DNA from: Enorma burkinafasonensis
Lineage (GTDB): Bacteria > Actinomycetota > Coriobacteriia > Coriobacteriales > Coriobacteriaceae
Length of the DNA stretch: 64,000 nt
Assembly: GCF_902150035.1 (NCBI RefSeq)
Contig: NZ_LR597503.1
Span: forward strand, 1-64,000
Direction of reading: 5' to 3'
Made by a program: the position numbers and the translations under genes
Notes under the pieces: generated by a model
Seen by the model: only the letters and a program-made list of their open reading frames with translations
Databases searched by the model: none
What the model was told of the DNA's origin: nothing
Shown here: positions 1-11,880 of the stretch, piece after piece
Numbering within the stretch: the stretch's first letter is position 1
Layout of the letters: every line of letters begins with the position of its first letter

Positions 1-61
1 TCCGGACATGCCGTCCTCCGATCTCCCGGGGCCGGCCGATCCGGCCCTCAGGGTATCGGGT

Positions 62-99
62 TCCCACATTCATCCGCACATGTGCGGATGAATGTGGGA
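62..99. repeat. Perfect 38-bp palindrome upstream of typA
   Basis: Bases 62-80 are the exact reverse complement of 81-99, centred on a TGTGCA-type core with no unpaired loop. No T-run follows, so it is not a typical intrinsic terminator. It could be a protein-binding dyad, a repeat remnant, or the terminator of a gene to the left of the window. Confidence 0.75.
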
Positions 100-164
100 G
101 GTGTTCGGATAAAGTTGATAATCAAGGAGATTCCGTCATCGGCGGTTTCATCCGTGCCGATGAG

Positions 165-192
165 ATGACAGCCGGCCGCTAAGCGCTATAAT
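165..192 (+). promoter_or_regulatory. Candidate sigma-70-type promoter of typA
   Basis: ATGACA (165-170) and a perfect TATAAT (187-192) are separated by 16 bp, about 60 bp before the typA start codon. It is the only promoter-like pair seen in this gap. Confidence 0.6.
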
Positions 193-252
193 CTGCTGGT
201 TCACCGAATCAATCTGGTAATTCTACCTCTACTCATATAAGGGGAGCCCTAC

Positions 253-2091
<1,839 letters not shown>

Positions 2092-2141
2092 CGCGTCCGG
2101 CCAAGCGCGGGCGTCCTTTCCGGTCCCGCGCCAGAGTCCTA

Positions 2142-2177
2142 TCAAGCCGGCACGGGCGTTCTGCCCGGCCGGCTTGA
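2142..2177 (+). terminator. Hairpin terminator after typA
   Basis: TCAAGCCGG (2142-2150) pairs exactly with CCGGCTTGA (2169-2177), and the loop can form a second short GGGC/GCCC stem. There is no long T-run, so the termination role is inferred from position. Confidence 0.5.
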
Positions 2178-2213
2178 GCTTCCTGCACAGCCGGCGCGGC
2201 CACTCTGTCCATA

Positions 2214-2357
2214 TTCATGTACCTCGATGCATCGCGCGCGGTCGCCGCTCATCGAGATACATGAAGATAGCCGTTCTGGGCCCAAAATCCGCCGATTCCA
2301 TCCATATCCGTGTACCTCGATGAATCGGGGCCTGCCGAGATACAGGGATATGGACAG
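2214..2357. repeat. Double-hairpin interspersed repeat, copy A
   Basis: Two imperfect hairpins lie in tandem. Arms 2214-2229/2250-2265 match at 15 of 16 positions, and arms 2302-2319/2336-2353 match at 16 of 18. Bases 2223-2357 recur at 11409-11543 in the same orientation with only two differences over 135 bp, so the 2599-11259 gene sits between direct repeats. The layout resembles REP/BIME-type doublets. The rest of the 2092-2598 gap holds the typA terminator and about 240 bp in which I see no gene. Confidence 0.85.
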
Positions 2358-2598
2358 CCGTCAGGGGAGGGCTTTGTAGGCCGCCCCGTCTTTAGCCTCG
2401 GAGTGGGCCGTTCCCTGTGGACGCGCCGGCAAGCAACCCTTCTACCGGCGGGCTTACCAAATCCTGAAACTTCCTTACCGTGCCCTGCAGGGCAGCTGAC
2501 AAGCCGTTCCTATGCTTGTCGAGGACCGCATGGGTTCCGTGCGATAGCTGTGTGCAAGCCGCGTGAGACGTGGCGGACGGGGAAGTCGAGGTACAGGT

Positions 2599-5500
2599 AT
2601 GAACGATGCCGGCATGAGAGACGGCCGCTCGAAGAGGGAAACCGCTCGCGCCGCGAGGCGGCGGCTCTTGGCGCTGGCGGTGAGTTTCATCCTAGTGGCG
2701 CAGGCGATGCTCTCGCCGCTGCTGAGCGTTATCGCCTATGCCGAGAGCGAAGGGGTCTCCTTCGGCGGGTTCTCCTCGGGCGACGGGGCCGATGCCGCGC
2801 GCATCTCCGCCGATTCCAGCGAGCTGCGCATCGCCGTTCTCTCCGACATGCATTATTACCCGGTCAACTTCGTCAGCGACTGCGCGGACTACGATACCTA
2901 CGTCGGCGGCGACCCCAAGATGCTCGAGGAATCGGGCTCCATCGCCGATGCGGCGCTCGAGATGGTGCGTGAGGATGGCCCGGACGTCCTCATCGTCTCG
3001 GGAGACCTCACCAAGGACGGTGAGATCCAGGGGCACCGCGACCTGGCGGCCAAGTTCCAGGAGCTCGAGGACGAGACCGAGACCGAGGTCTTCGTCATCA
3101 ACGGCAACCACGACATCTACAACTACCTCGACGCGTGCACCTTCGAGAACGGCTACAAGGAGAGCGCGCAGACCACCACGCCCGACGAGTTCAAGGAAAT
3201 CTACGCGAACTTCGGCTACAACGGCGAGTTCGATGCACAGTATTTCTCGAATCCCGTTCCCGGTGAGGAGGCCGGCGAGCTCTCGTATGCTGTCGATCTC
3301 GGCCGCTTCACGATCGTCGCCATCGATTCCGGCATGTACAGCCCTGACGCCGGTACCGGTTACGACACCAACGAGCACATCACCGCGGGCCGCGTGGACG
3401 AGGACCTGCTGCCCTGGGTGACCGAGCGCGTGCGCGAGGCGGATGCCGAGGGCGATACCGTGATCGGCCTCATGCACCACGGTGCAGCGCCGCACTTCGA
3501 GGGCGAGGAGGATATCCTCTCCGAGTACGTGGTCGAGGACTGGCAGAATGTGGCGACCGAACTGGCCGACGCCGGCATGCGCTACATCTTCACCGGTCAT
3601 ATGCATGCGAACGACATCGCGGAGTACACCACGGTGAGCGGCAACCACATTACCGACCTGGAGACGGGCTCGCTCTCCTCTTGGAAGAGCCCCATGCGTA
3701 CGGTGACCGTCACCAAGGGCGAGCCGCTCGATGACGGTACACAGCGGACGCACGAGACGTTCACCGTGAGCTCGCGTGGCGTGGACTCGATCGACTTCAC
3801 CGACCATACGGGCCAGACCACGCACATCGATGATTTTCTCGCCTACACCCAAGAGCGGCTCTACCCTGAGACGCTCTTCAACAACATGGCCAACGGCATG
3901 CTTCGCCCCATGCTGCAGGAGATTGGCCAGACGGGCCTGCGCCAGTGGATCACCGAGAACCTGCCCGATAGCGACCTCGACGCGACGATTCTCGACCTCG
4001 TGCGCGGCGCCCTCGCAGGCGGCATGGATATCGAGCTCGGCACAGGCATCGGCCGCGTGCACGTAGAGTACCGTAACGGCGGTGTCCAGCTGTCGCCTTC
4101 CGGTACCGCGGGCCTCATCGGAGACATGACCATCACCGACGCGCAGCTGCTGCGGATCGTCTACGACGTGCTCGACAAGATCGAGGCGCGCTATATCGAC
4201 GACCCCGATTGGCTGCTTGGGCAGGTCGATCAAATCGTCACGCAGGTGTCGAACTACGGGCTCTCCTCGCTCGACGGTGAGCAGCGCACGATCTACGACC
4301 TTGTTTTCTTCATCCTCACCGGCCATTACGCGGGGTCCGAGAACCCGCCCGCGTGGACGGCCGACGCCGTGGCGACCATCCGCCAGGGAGATATCGTGAG
4401 CGACCTCATCACCCTGCTCGTCGACGACGTCATGCCGATTCTGGACGACGCCTTGGTGAACACGTCTATCGACACGGGCATCGCGTTCAGCGGCTTGTGG
4501 AAGACCGCAATCGACAGCGTGACCGATGACGGGAACCTCAAGGCGACGCTCGAGACGTTCGGATTCGACGATCCTGCCATCCGCGGGCTCATCGACGGGC
4601 TCATCAACGAGTACATGAGCCCGAGCTTCCTCACGGGCATGGGCAACCTCGTTGGGGACATCTGCGACTCCATGCTCTACGACACCAACGGTGCCGACGA
4701 CGTGATCGGCGGCGAGGGCCGCACCATCACCTTCGACGGGGCCACCGAGGCGCCCGAGCCCTCGGTGGAGAACGGCCTTCTGCCCACGCAGGTCACGATG
4801 ACGCTGGGCGCAGATCCAACGACTTCGCGCAACATCCGCTGGTACACCGGCACCAACGTAACCCAGGGAACCGTGCAGGTGGCTACGGACGCCGCCTTTG
4901 AGGACATCGTCGCCGAGGTCGATGCGAGCTCCGAGGAGGTCACGAAACCCAGGACTCACCTCAACCTTGGGCTCGTGACCACGTATGGCACCCAGCAGGC
5001 GATGAAGCACTCCGTCACGGTGATGGGCCTTGCCGAGAACACCGACTACTTCTACCGCGTGGGCGATGCCGAGCACGGTTACTGGAGCGATGCCGTCGCC
5101 TTCACCACGGGTGGCGAGACAGACGGCGCGGACGCCTTCACATTCATCGACGTCAATGACTCCCAAGGCATGGTCGAAGCGGACTACGACGTCTACCTGG
5201 ACACCCTCTCCGCCGCGCGGGATACCTTCCCCGATGCCGCCTTCACGGTCCACGGGGGTGACTACGTGGACGATGGCGCCAACGAGGACTACTGGACCTG
5301 GGCGCTCGATGACGATGCGGACGTGGCCCAGGGTATGGCCATGGCGCCTGCCGCCGGCAACCATGAGGCGCGAAGCGACGTCGAGGGCATCACGGATGCG
5401 AACCCCATCGTCTCGCACTTCAACCTTGCGAACGTGCCGGAGGGGCAGGACCTCTCCACGGGTGCGTACTACTCCTTCGAGTACAAGAACGCAGCTTTCG

Positions 5501-8500
5501 TCGTGCTCAACACCAATGACCTCGGTGCGGACGGCGGCATCTCGCAGGAGCAGTACGATTGGGCCTACCGGACGCTCTCCGCAGCCGATACCGAGTGGAA
5601 GATCGTGTTGCTCCACAAGAGCCCCTATTCCAATGGGCCCCATCAGGGCGACGAGGATGTGGTGGTGATCCGCGCCCAGATGGACGCGCTCGCCGCCGCC
5701 TGCGACGTGGACGTAGTGCTCTCCGGGCACGACCATGTCTATAACCGCACGCCGTACCTCGTGCGCGGCGAGACCCAGACCGTCACGACCGAGACCCAGA
5801 CCTACCAGGGCACCAACTACGAGACCGCCGTCAACCCCAGCGGCTGCGTGTTCATCGTCGCCGGCACCTGCGGCGTTAAGAACTACGCGCAGGACACCAC
5901 GGGGGGCATCCCCAGCCAGGTGGCGCTCGACCTGAGCGTCCCCGTCTACACCGGCTTCACCATCGACGGCGACCACCTCTACTACCGCGCCTATTCCGTG
6001 AACGGCGGAACCTCGGATTTGGTCGACAGTTTCGCCATCTCCAAGGCGGAGGAGGAGCCCGCTTGGAAGCAGGTCGAGGAGCAGATCGCCGCACTGCCCG
6101 AGCAGTCGGAGGTCGCACTGGACGACGCCGCCTCCATCGAGGCCGCTCGGGAGGCTTACGACGGCCTTTCCGCCGAGGACCAGAGCCAGGTATCCAACCT
6201 GGACCGCCTCCTTGCGGCAGAGCGCATGCTCGCGCTGCTGCAGAGCGTCGACGGCAAGCGGACGGTGACGGTCGCGAACCATAGTGATTTCACCGCAGCG
6301 ATCAACGACCCCGGTGTGGGCACCATCATCACCCAGGGCACGATCGAGTTCGATGAGGGCGGCCTGTTCGACGACGGCGACCGCGAGATCTACATCCGTC
6401 GCGACGTGGTGGTCCGCGGCACGGGCGAGCTCCGCTACTGCCGTTTCCATGTAGAGGGCGGTGCGACCCTCGTGCTCGCCGACTCCGTCTACGTGAACGA
6501 CACGCGCAGCCAGGGCTCCTTCTACGACGCGCTCAACCCCGTCGAGGTCAACGCCGGCGGCACCCTCATCACGCAGGACAGCGTGTCTTTGCGCACCGAG
6601 TACGGTACGGGCGGCAGCGACGATGGTGTGGCCGTGAAGCTCATGGGGGAGGGCGCCACCGCGATCCTCGGCAGCTCGGGTACCTACTGGGGATCCGAGG
6701 CGGCGGTGCTCTCCACCGCGAGCGGTACCACGCTCGTCATCAACGACGGCACGTATAGCGCCAAGAACAACAATCGCGTGGTCATCGACACGCACGGCGA
6801 CGCCACGGTGAACGGTGGCACCATATCGAGCATGTGGATCTCGGGCACGCTGCGCGTGAACGGCGGAACGTTCGAGCATCAGGACTCGGCGTCGAGCAAC
6901 TGGACCCCGCTTGCCGTCTCGGGTGGCGACGCCTACATCACCGGCGGCACGTTCGAGTCCTATAACGGCCGCGACGGCAACGCCTCCATCAAGCTGGAGA
7001 ACGGCGCCCGCCTGCACATCCTCGCCGATACCGATGGGGCCGTGCGCATCGGCGACGTGAGCGCCTACGTGGGCTCGCCCTCCACGACCGACTACGAGAA
7101 CGTGCGTCTCGGGTACGTGCGCGCGAACGGCTGGAACGGTTCCGAGGACGGAATCTACCGTGTCGACGGGGCCGTGAGCGCGGGTTCCGCAGAGGAGGTC
7201 GCCGCGCTTGGCGGTTCGCACCTTTTGACCGATGACGTCTCGGACAATGGCGACTACATGGCCGCGGTCCTGCCCGACGGCACGAGCACGGTCTTCGGCA
7301 AGTACTGGCTCTACGGTGGCGGCAGCGGCAAGGGCGCGCCCGCGGGTTCGGGTATCATCGGCTCCGGCGACGTCATTGTCTACGGTCCGGTGCGCACCAT
7401 CCAGAACAACCCGGTCACGGGCGTGACTATCGACGGCGACGCCACACGCCTCGTGGACCTCAACCAGGAGGGGGCCGACACGCTGCGCCTCACGGGTTAC
7501 ACGACGCCGGCGAACGCCTTCAACAACGGTATCACCTGGAACTCGGACAACGCGCAGACCGCTTCTGTCGAGGAGCTCAACGGCCAGGGCGTAGTCACGG
7601 TCAAGCAGGCCGGCGGCGCCAACATCACGGCCACTTCCGACTCCAACCAGAACGCCTCCGCCTCGGTCGAGGTCATCGCCGTGCGGCCGGAGCTCGCGGG
7701 CGCCGACATGCTCGACGAGGAGACTGAGACGGCTGCCTACACGGCGGGCAAGGGCTTCGAGAGCGATGCCTACGACTCTCGCCTCACCTGGCGGTACTCG
7801 GTGGATAATCAGACCCTCGCCACGATCGACGCCGAGACCGGCGTGCTTACCAAGGTCAAGCCGGGCGCTGTGGTCGTGACGGCCACGCTCCTCCTTGACG
7901 GCGAGGCGACCGATATAACGGTATCCAAGACCGTCGCGCTCAAGTCCGAGCCCGAAGCGCCTGCCATAGAGGACGTGAACGCGCTCATCGACGTCCAGGT
8001 GGCAGACTCCAACGAGAGCGCGGCGGCTGCGCACGCCACGCAGACGTTCGAGACGCTCATCGCCAACAGCGATGGAGAGAACGACTCCTACGCCATCGGC
8101 GAGGTCTACTCCGAGGAGGCAGCTGCCGCCAACCCGCTCGAGGCATTCACGAACTTCCTCGGCGTCACGCGCGCCGCGAAGGTGTACAAGGTCGACGTGA
8201 CCATCCAGGCTTCGCCCTACGTGGCGGCTTTCGACGAGGCGCTCGGGCTCGATGCGGGCACCCATGAGCTTGCGGGCGAGGAGTCCGTGACCGTGACGCT
8301 GGTGTGGAACGACGCCGACCTGAGCGCTGAGCCCGCCGTCGAGGCGGGTTGGACGCTCGCGGACCCTGATGCCGCGATGGTCGTCTTCCAGGTTGTGTGC
8401 AAGGGGAGCCAGGCGGCGCCCGCGCTCGCCGTGACCCCCGGAGCCGCCCATGCGACGGTGACGGTGGCGGGCGCCGAGGGCGCGACACTCTACGGCGACA

Positions 8501-11259
8501 TCCAATGGTCGGATCACGAGACCGACTGGAGCCCCGATACGTTCCAGACGCTTGCGCCCGGCGCCAATGAGCTCGAGGTCAGCGAGAGCGGCACCTTCTA
8601 CTTCCGCGCCGCGGGCGATGCGGCCAACGACCCGAGCGATGTCGCAAGCGTGTCGATCGCCAAGGTGACCTTCGATGCGGGCGAGGGTTCATTCTCGGGG
8701 GGCTCCGTCGGCTCCTGGTTCCTCGCGGACGGCACGGCGGTCGGTGCGGACAACATGCCCGCCGTCACGCGCGATGGGTACGTCTTCGCGGGCTGGCGGA
8801 CGGCTGACGGCGCCGCCTTCGACGGCGCGACCGCCGTCACCGGGGAGATGGCGGTCACGGCGCAGTGGACGCAGCTCGTAGCCGTCACCGTGACGCCTGC
8901 CGCGGGCAACACCGCCTACACCTACGACGGCTCGGCGAAGCCCTTCGGCTTCATCGCGGAGCCCGAGGGCGTTGCCGCCGACAGCTTCACGGTCGAGTAC
9001 CGCGCGGCGGACGCGGCGGAAACCGACCCCTGGACCAGCGAGGCGCCGGTGAACGCCGGCACCTACGACGTGCGCTTGACGCGCGGCGCGGACGGTACCT
9101 GCGAGGCGTACTCCCACCTCTTCGAGGACGGTCTCGTCATCGCCAAGGCAACGTACGTCACGCCCAGCGTCCTCTACGCAGCGGGAGATGCTGCGGGAAC
9201 CGTGCGCATCATCCTCCAGCACGGCGATGCCGATATGTACTACTGGAGCGAGAGCGACGAACTGGGCGATGCGCTCGAGGCCGAGGGCAACGAGTTCGAG
9301 GTGGACCATGCCGGGACCTACCACGTCTTCGCCCCGGCGGACGATAACCACAACGCGAGCGAGGTAAAGGAAGTCGAAGTGATCGGCGTCACCTTCGACG
9401 ACGGCGACGGCATCGAAGGCGACGAGAACGAGGGCGCCGTCTTCACCGAGGGCGCGACCGAGGTCCTCATGGCGCCGGGCCAAGCCCTGCGCTCCTGGGG
9501 CGGCATGCCCGAGGTATCGTGGGATGGCCATGAGCTCGTGGGCTGGGTCGCGCCCGACGGCAGCGAGGTGACCGACCTCACCGCTATCGAAGAGAGCATG
9601 ACGCTCACCGCCCAGTGGAACCCACCGGCGCCTGAGCCCGGTCCCGTGGCGCCCGCGGCGCCCACGGCCGAGCAGGTCGCCCGGACGCCGGGCATCTCGG
9701 TCACGCTCCATGGTGTGAACGAGCTCAACAGCGAGGATGCCGAGGGCTCGCACCCGGATGCGACGTACGCGACGACGGGGGAGAACGCCCTCATCGCAGA
9801 GAGTTTCGCGGTCGCCGAGCCCGTTCAGGACCAGCAGACCGGCGCCTGGACCGTCCAGGTGACGCTCGACGGCGGCGCGTACCTCGACAGCTACTCCGGT
9901 CAGTATGGCGAGCACTACTTCGCCGACCCCGCCGACCAGGTGGGCGAGCGCACCTTCGCCCTCGCCTACAACGAGATGACGGGTACATGGGCTGTGGCTG
10001 ACGGTCAAGATGCCGCCTTTGCCTTCGATATCACGTGTCTGACGATCCGTCCGGCGAACGCCGAGATCTACGTCGGCGGCGAGAGCGACACCGGCGGCCA
10101 CTTCGTGGACCAGTACGTGGTGGACGGCCAGGGCGAGTCGTACACGATCGAGGAGCTCAATGCTCTGCTGAGCGGCCAGGCGGCGCGCATCGCCTACTTC
10201 GATGGGGACGGTACCGAGATTCAGGACGACACCGACCCCGGGACCTACGAGGCCCGAATCGTGCTCGACGGCACGTCGCGCTCGGGCGAGGAGGCCGTCG
10301 TCACGGTGGACGGCGAGCAGTACGCCTATGCGCTCGAGCCCGCCGAGCTGGTGATCCGCAGCGTGTCCGATAGCGCCGGGGCCGAACGCGGCGACCTGAA
10401 CGTCGACCTGCTCGGGGCAACCGACGCCGGGTCCGTCAGGGCGGCGCTCGCCGAGGCGTCCGGCGGTGTGGTCGCGTCTCTGCCCGCGGGCACGACGGTC
10501 AACTTCAACGGCGACGCGAATGTGCCGCTCATGGACACCGCCGGCGTGACTCTGCTCTCCGACGACCTGCTGCCCGGGCCGCGCGAGGCCGAACTCGTGT
10601 CGCACGCTGAGGACCAGCTGGGGGTGGAGATCGGCTCGGCGGATACCTATGACTTCCAGTACCTCGACTTGGTGGATGAGGCCCAGTCCAACGCCTGGGT
10701 GAGCTCCTCGCTCGGCACCGATGTCTACTGGCGCATTCCCGAGGGCGCCGATCCTTCGAGCGTGCGCGTCTACCACTTCGCCGGCCTTCACCGCGACTAC
10801 GACGCGGACGATGCCGAGGTCTCCGACCTCATCGAGGCGAGCACGGTGGAGACGGTACCCCTTCAGGTGGACGGGGAGAACGGTTTCGTGGGCTTCCATG
10901 TGGACGAGTCCGGCTTCAGCCCGTTCCTCATGACTTGGGAGCAGATGGAGGGTCCCGGCACCGATCCCGAGCCGGACCCCGAGCCTGAGCCCGAGCCGGG
11001 CGATTCCGACTCGGATGGTCCCAACGGAAACGTCGACGGCTCCGGCGATATCGAAAGCGCGGGCGATGGGTCCGGTCAGGACGGTTGCCGGGGCGACGGC
11101 TCCCAGACCAGCGGTTCGCAGGTCGCGAGCACCCCGGACGGAAGGCTCTCGTCCACGGGTGATAGCACCTGGCTGGTTGTCGGCGGGGTTGCCCTGGTCG
11201 GCACGATAGCGGTCGCTGCCGGCGCCCTCGTGCGCCGCGGCAGGCGGCGCCAGGGCTAA
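2599..11259 (+). CDS. Giant cell-wall-anchored protein with two metallophosphoesterase domains
   Basis: A 2886-aa secreted protein. The basic N-terminus and hydrophobic segment (about residues 22-50, ending near AYA) form a signal peptide. A calcineurin-like phosphoesterase follows (SDMHYYP near 77, GNHD near 169, TGHMH near 333). Next come a purple-acid-phosphatase-type N-domain (about 730-840) and a second metallophosphatase (GGDYVDD near 886, AGNHE near 920, SGHDHVYN near 1041). A beta-helix-like stretch (about 1225-1555), two Big_2-like Ig domains (about 1630-1780) and two InlB/Listeria-Bacteroides-type repeats ending in AQW (about 2020-2095 and 2260-2345) lead to a Pro/Glu/Asp spacer, LSSTGD near 2850, a membrane helix and a basic tail. 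Probable role is surface phosphate-ester hydrolysis plus adhesion; substrates are unknown. The ATG at 2599 is preceded by GAGG. GTG or ATG starts slightly up- or downstream are possible. Confidence 0.88.
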   Translation: MNDAGMRDGRSKRETARAARRRLLALAVSFILVAQAMLSPLLSVIAYAESEGVSFGGFSSGDGADAARISADSSELRIAVLSDMHYYPVNFVSDCADYDTYVGGDPKMLEESGSIADAALEMVREDGPDVLIVSGDLTKDGEIQGHRDLAAKFQELEDETETEVFVINGNHDIYNYLDACTFENGYKESAQTTTPDEFKEIYANFGYNGEFDAQYFSNPVPGEEAGELSYAVDLGRFTIVAIDSGMYSPDAGTGYDTNEHITAGRVDEDLLPWVTERVREADAEGDTVIGLMHHGAAPHFEGEEDILSEYVVEDWQNVATELADAGMRYIFTGHMHANDIAEYTTVSGNHITDLETGSLSSWKSPMRTVTVTKGEPLDDGTQRTHETFTVSSRGVDSIDFTDHTGQTTHIDDFLAYTQERLYPETLFNNMANGMLRPMLQEIGQTGLRQWITENLPDSDLDATILDLVRGALAGGMDIELGTGIGRVHVEYRNGGVQLSPSGTAGLIGDMTITDAQLLRIVYDVLDKIEARYIDDPDWLLGQVDQIVTQVSNYGLSSLDGEQRTIYDLVFFILTGHYAGSENPPAWTADAVATIRQGDIVSDLITLLVDDVMPILDDALVNTSIDTGIAFSGLWKTAIDSVTDDGNLKATLETFGFDDPAIRGLIDGLINEYMSPSFLTGMGNLVGDICDSMLYDTNGADDVIGGEGRTITFDGATEAPEPSVENGLLPTQVTMTLGADPTTSRNIRWYTGTNVTQGTVQVATDAAFEDIVAEVDASSEEVTKPRTHLNLGLVTTYGTQQAMKHSVTVMGLAENTDYFYRVGDAEHGYWSDAVAFTTGGETDGADAFTFIDVNDSQGMVEADYDVYLDTLSAARDTFPDAAFTVHGGDYVDDGANEDYWTWALDDDADVAQGMAMAPAAGNHEARSDVEGITDANPIVSHFNLANVPEGQDLSTGAYYSFEYKNAAFVVLNTNDLGADGGISQEQYDWAYRTLSAADTEWKIVLLHKSPYSNGPHQGDEDVVVIRAQMDALAAACDVDVVLSGHDHVYNRTPYLVRGETQTVTTETQTYQGTNYETAVNPSGCVFIVAGTCGVKNYAQDTTGGIPSQVALDLSVPVYTGFTIDGDHLYYRAYSVNGGTSDLVDSFAISKAEEEPAWKQVEEQIAALPEQSEVALDDAASIEAAREAYDGLSAEDQSQVSNLDRLLAAERMLALLQSVDGKRTVTVANHSDFTAAINDPGVGTIITQGTIEFDEGGLFDDGDREIYIRRDVVVRGTGELRYCRFHVEGGATLVLADSVYVNDTRSQGSFYDALNPVEVNAGGTLITQDSVSLRTEYGTGGSDDGVAVKLMGEGATAILGSSGTYWGSEAAVLSTASGTTLVINDGTYSAKNNNRVVIDTHGDATVNGGTISSMWISGTLRVNGGTFEHQDSASSNWTPLAVSGGDAYITGGTFESYNGRDGNASIKLENGARLHILADTDGAVRIGDVSAYVGSPSTTDYENVRLGYVRANGWNGSEDGIYRVDGAVSAGSAEEVAALGGSHLLTDDVSDNGDYMAAVLPDGTSTVFGKYWLYGGGSGKGAPAGSGIIGSGDVIVYGPVRTIQNNPVTGVTIDGDATRLVDLNQEGADTLRLTGYTTPANAFNNGITWNSDNAQTASVEELNGQGVVTVKQAGGANITATSDSNQNASASVEVIAVRPELAGADMLDEETETAAYTAGKGFESDAYDSRLTWRYSVDNQTLATIDAETGVLTKVKPGAVVVTATLLLDGEATDITVSKTVALKSEPEAPAIEDVNALIDVQVADSNESAAAAHATQTFETLIANSDGENDSYAIGEVYSEEAAAANPLEAFTNFLGVTRAAKVYKVDVTIQASPYVAAFDEALGLDAGTHELAGEESVTVTLVWNDADLSAEPAVEAGWTLADPDAAMVVFQVVCKGSQAAPALAVTPGAAHATVTVAGAEGATLYGDIQWSDHETDWSPDTFQTLAPGANELEVSESGTFYFRAAGDAANDPSDVASVSIAKVTFDAGEGSFSGGSVGSWFLADGTAVGADNMPAVTRDGYVFAGWRTADGAAFDGATAVTGEMAVTAQWTQLVAVTVTPAAGNTAYTYDGSAKPFGFIAEPEGVAADSFTVEYRAADAAETDPWTSEAPVNAGTYDVRLTRGADGTCEAYSHLFEDGLVIAKATYVTPSVLYAAGDAAGTVRIILQHGDADMYYWSESDELGDALEAEGNEFEVDHAGTYHVFAPADDNHNASEVKEVEVIGVTFDDGDGIEGDENEGAVFTEGATEVLMAPGQALRSWGGMPEVSWDGHELVGWVAPDGSEVTDLTAIEESMTLTAQWNPPAPEPGPVAPAAPTAEQVARTPGISVTLHGVNELNSEDAEGSHPDATYATTGENALIAESFAVAEPVQDQQTGAWTVQVTLDGGAYLDSYSGQYGEHYFADPADQVGERTFALAYNEMTGTWAVADGQDAAFAFDITCLTIRPANAEIYVGGESDTGGHFVDQYVVDGQGESYTIEELNALLSGQAARIAYFDGDGTEIQDDTDPGTYEARIVLDGTSRSGEEAVVTVDGEQYAYALEPAELVIRSVSDSAGAERGDLNVDLLGATDAGSVRAALAEASGGVVASLPAGTTVNFNGDANVPLMDTAGVTLLSDDLLPGPREAELVSHAEDQLGVEIGSADTYDFQYLDLVDEAQSNAWVSSSLGTDVYWRIPEGADPSSVRVYHFAGLHRDYDADDAEVSDLIEASTVETVPLQVDGENGFVGFHVDESGFSPFLMTWEQMEGPGTDPEPDPEPEPEPGDSDSDGPNGNVDGSGDIESAGDGSGQDGCRGDGSQTSGSQVASTPDGRLSSTGDSTWLVVGGVALVGTIAVAAGALVRRGRRRQG

Positions 11260-11408
11260 CGGCCGCCGCGGATCGGTCCGCCGCAGCCACGTGGAGGCGG
11301 CGTCACCGGGCGTCGCGTGAAAGCGGGTCCCTCGGCATCTGGAAAAGGTGCCGGGGGACCTCCTCGTTCGAAGGCTCCCGCTCGATCGGTGAGTACATAG
11401 TTCTGTAT

Positions 11409-11543
11409 CTCGATGCATCGCGCGCGGTCGCCGCTCATCGAGATACATGAAGATAGCCATTCTGGGCCCAAAATCCGCCGATTCCGTCCATATCCGTGTA
11501 CCTCGATGAATCGGGGCCTGCCGAGATACAGGGATATGGACAG
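11409..11543. repeat. Double-hairpin interspersed repeat, copy B
   Basis: 133 of 135 bases are identical to 2223-2357, in direct orientation. The two differences fall between and beside the hairpins, at the GCCG/GCCA and TTCCA/TTCCG positions. The outer left arm differs slightly from copy A, so the first hairpin is shorter here. It lies in the 11260-11880 gap, which contains no gene I can support. Confidence 0.85.
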
Positions 11544-11743
11544 ATCCGGGGAGCCCAGCGCGCGTGGACACCCGTGCCGGTCGCCTGCGGTAGGCGGCCT
11601 TCCCCCGGTCGAGACACCCGCGAAGAATGCAATGAATAAGATTTGCCATGGGGACAGCGCGTGCTCGCATGGAGGTCCGTCTTTCGAGGTTACCCCCTCG
11701 ACGCCGGCGCGCGTGCCGTTAAGCACATGACTGCAACCGTCTG

Positions 11744-11880
11744 CCTGATAGTTTGCGCAAATGTATATAAAAACTTACGCCCCGCTTGAAAAATACTTGC
11801 GGTTTTTTCTTCTTCGCTAGCCTAAAAAGAACCATGCATGTAATCGGATGAATTTTGCATAAATGTGGTAGGGGGTACAC
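11744..11880 (+). other. AT-rich leader of the second surface protein
   Basis: This stretch is clearly richer in A/T than its surroundings, with GTATATAAAAAC near 11763 and short T and A runs. It ends in a GGGGG-type ribosome-binding site (11868-11873) before the ATG at 11881. It probably contains the promoter and 5' UTR, but I cannot place -35/-10 boxes with confidence. Confidence 0.4.

Noticed and set aside
2692-8517. 1941-codon minus-strand open frame
   Set aside because: Antisense shadow of the giant surface protein. No family motif, and the same skewed composition as other shadows.
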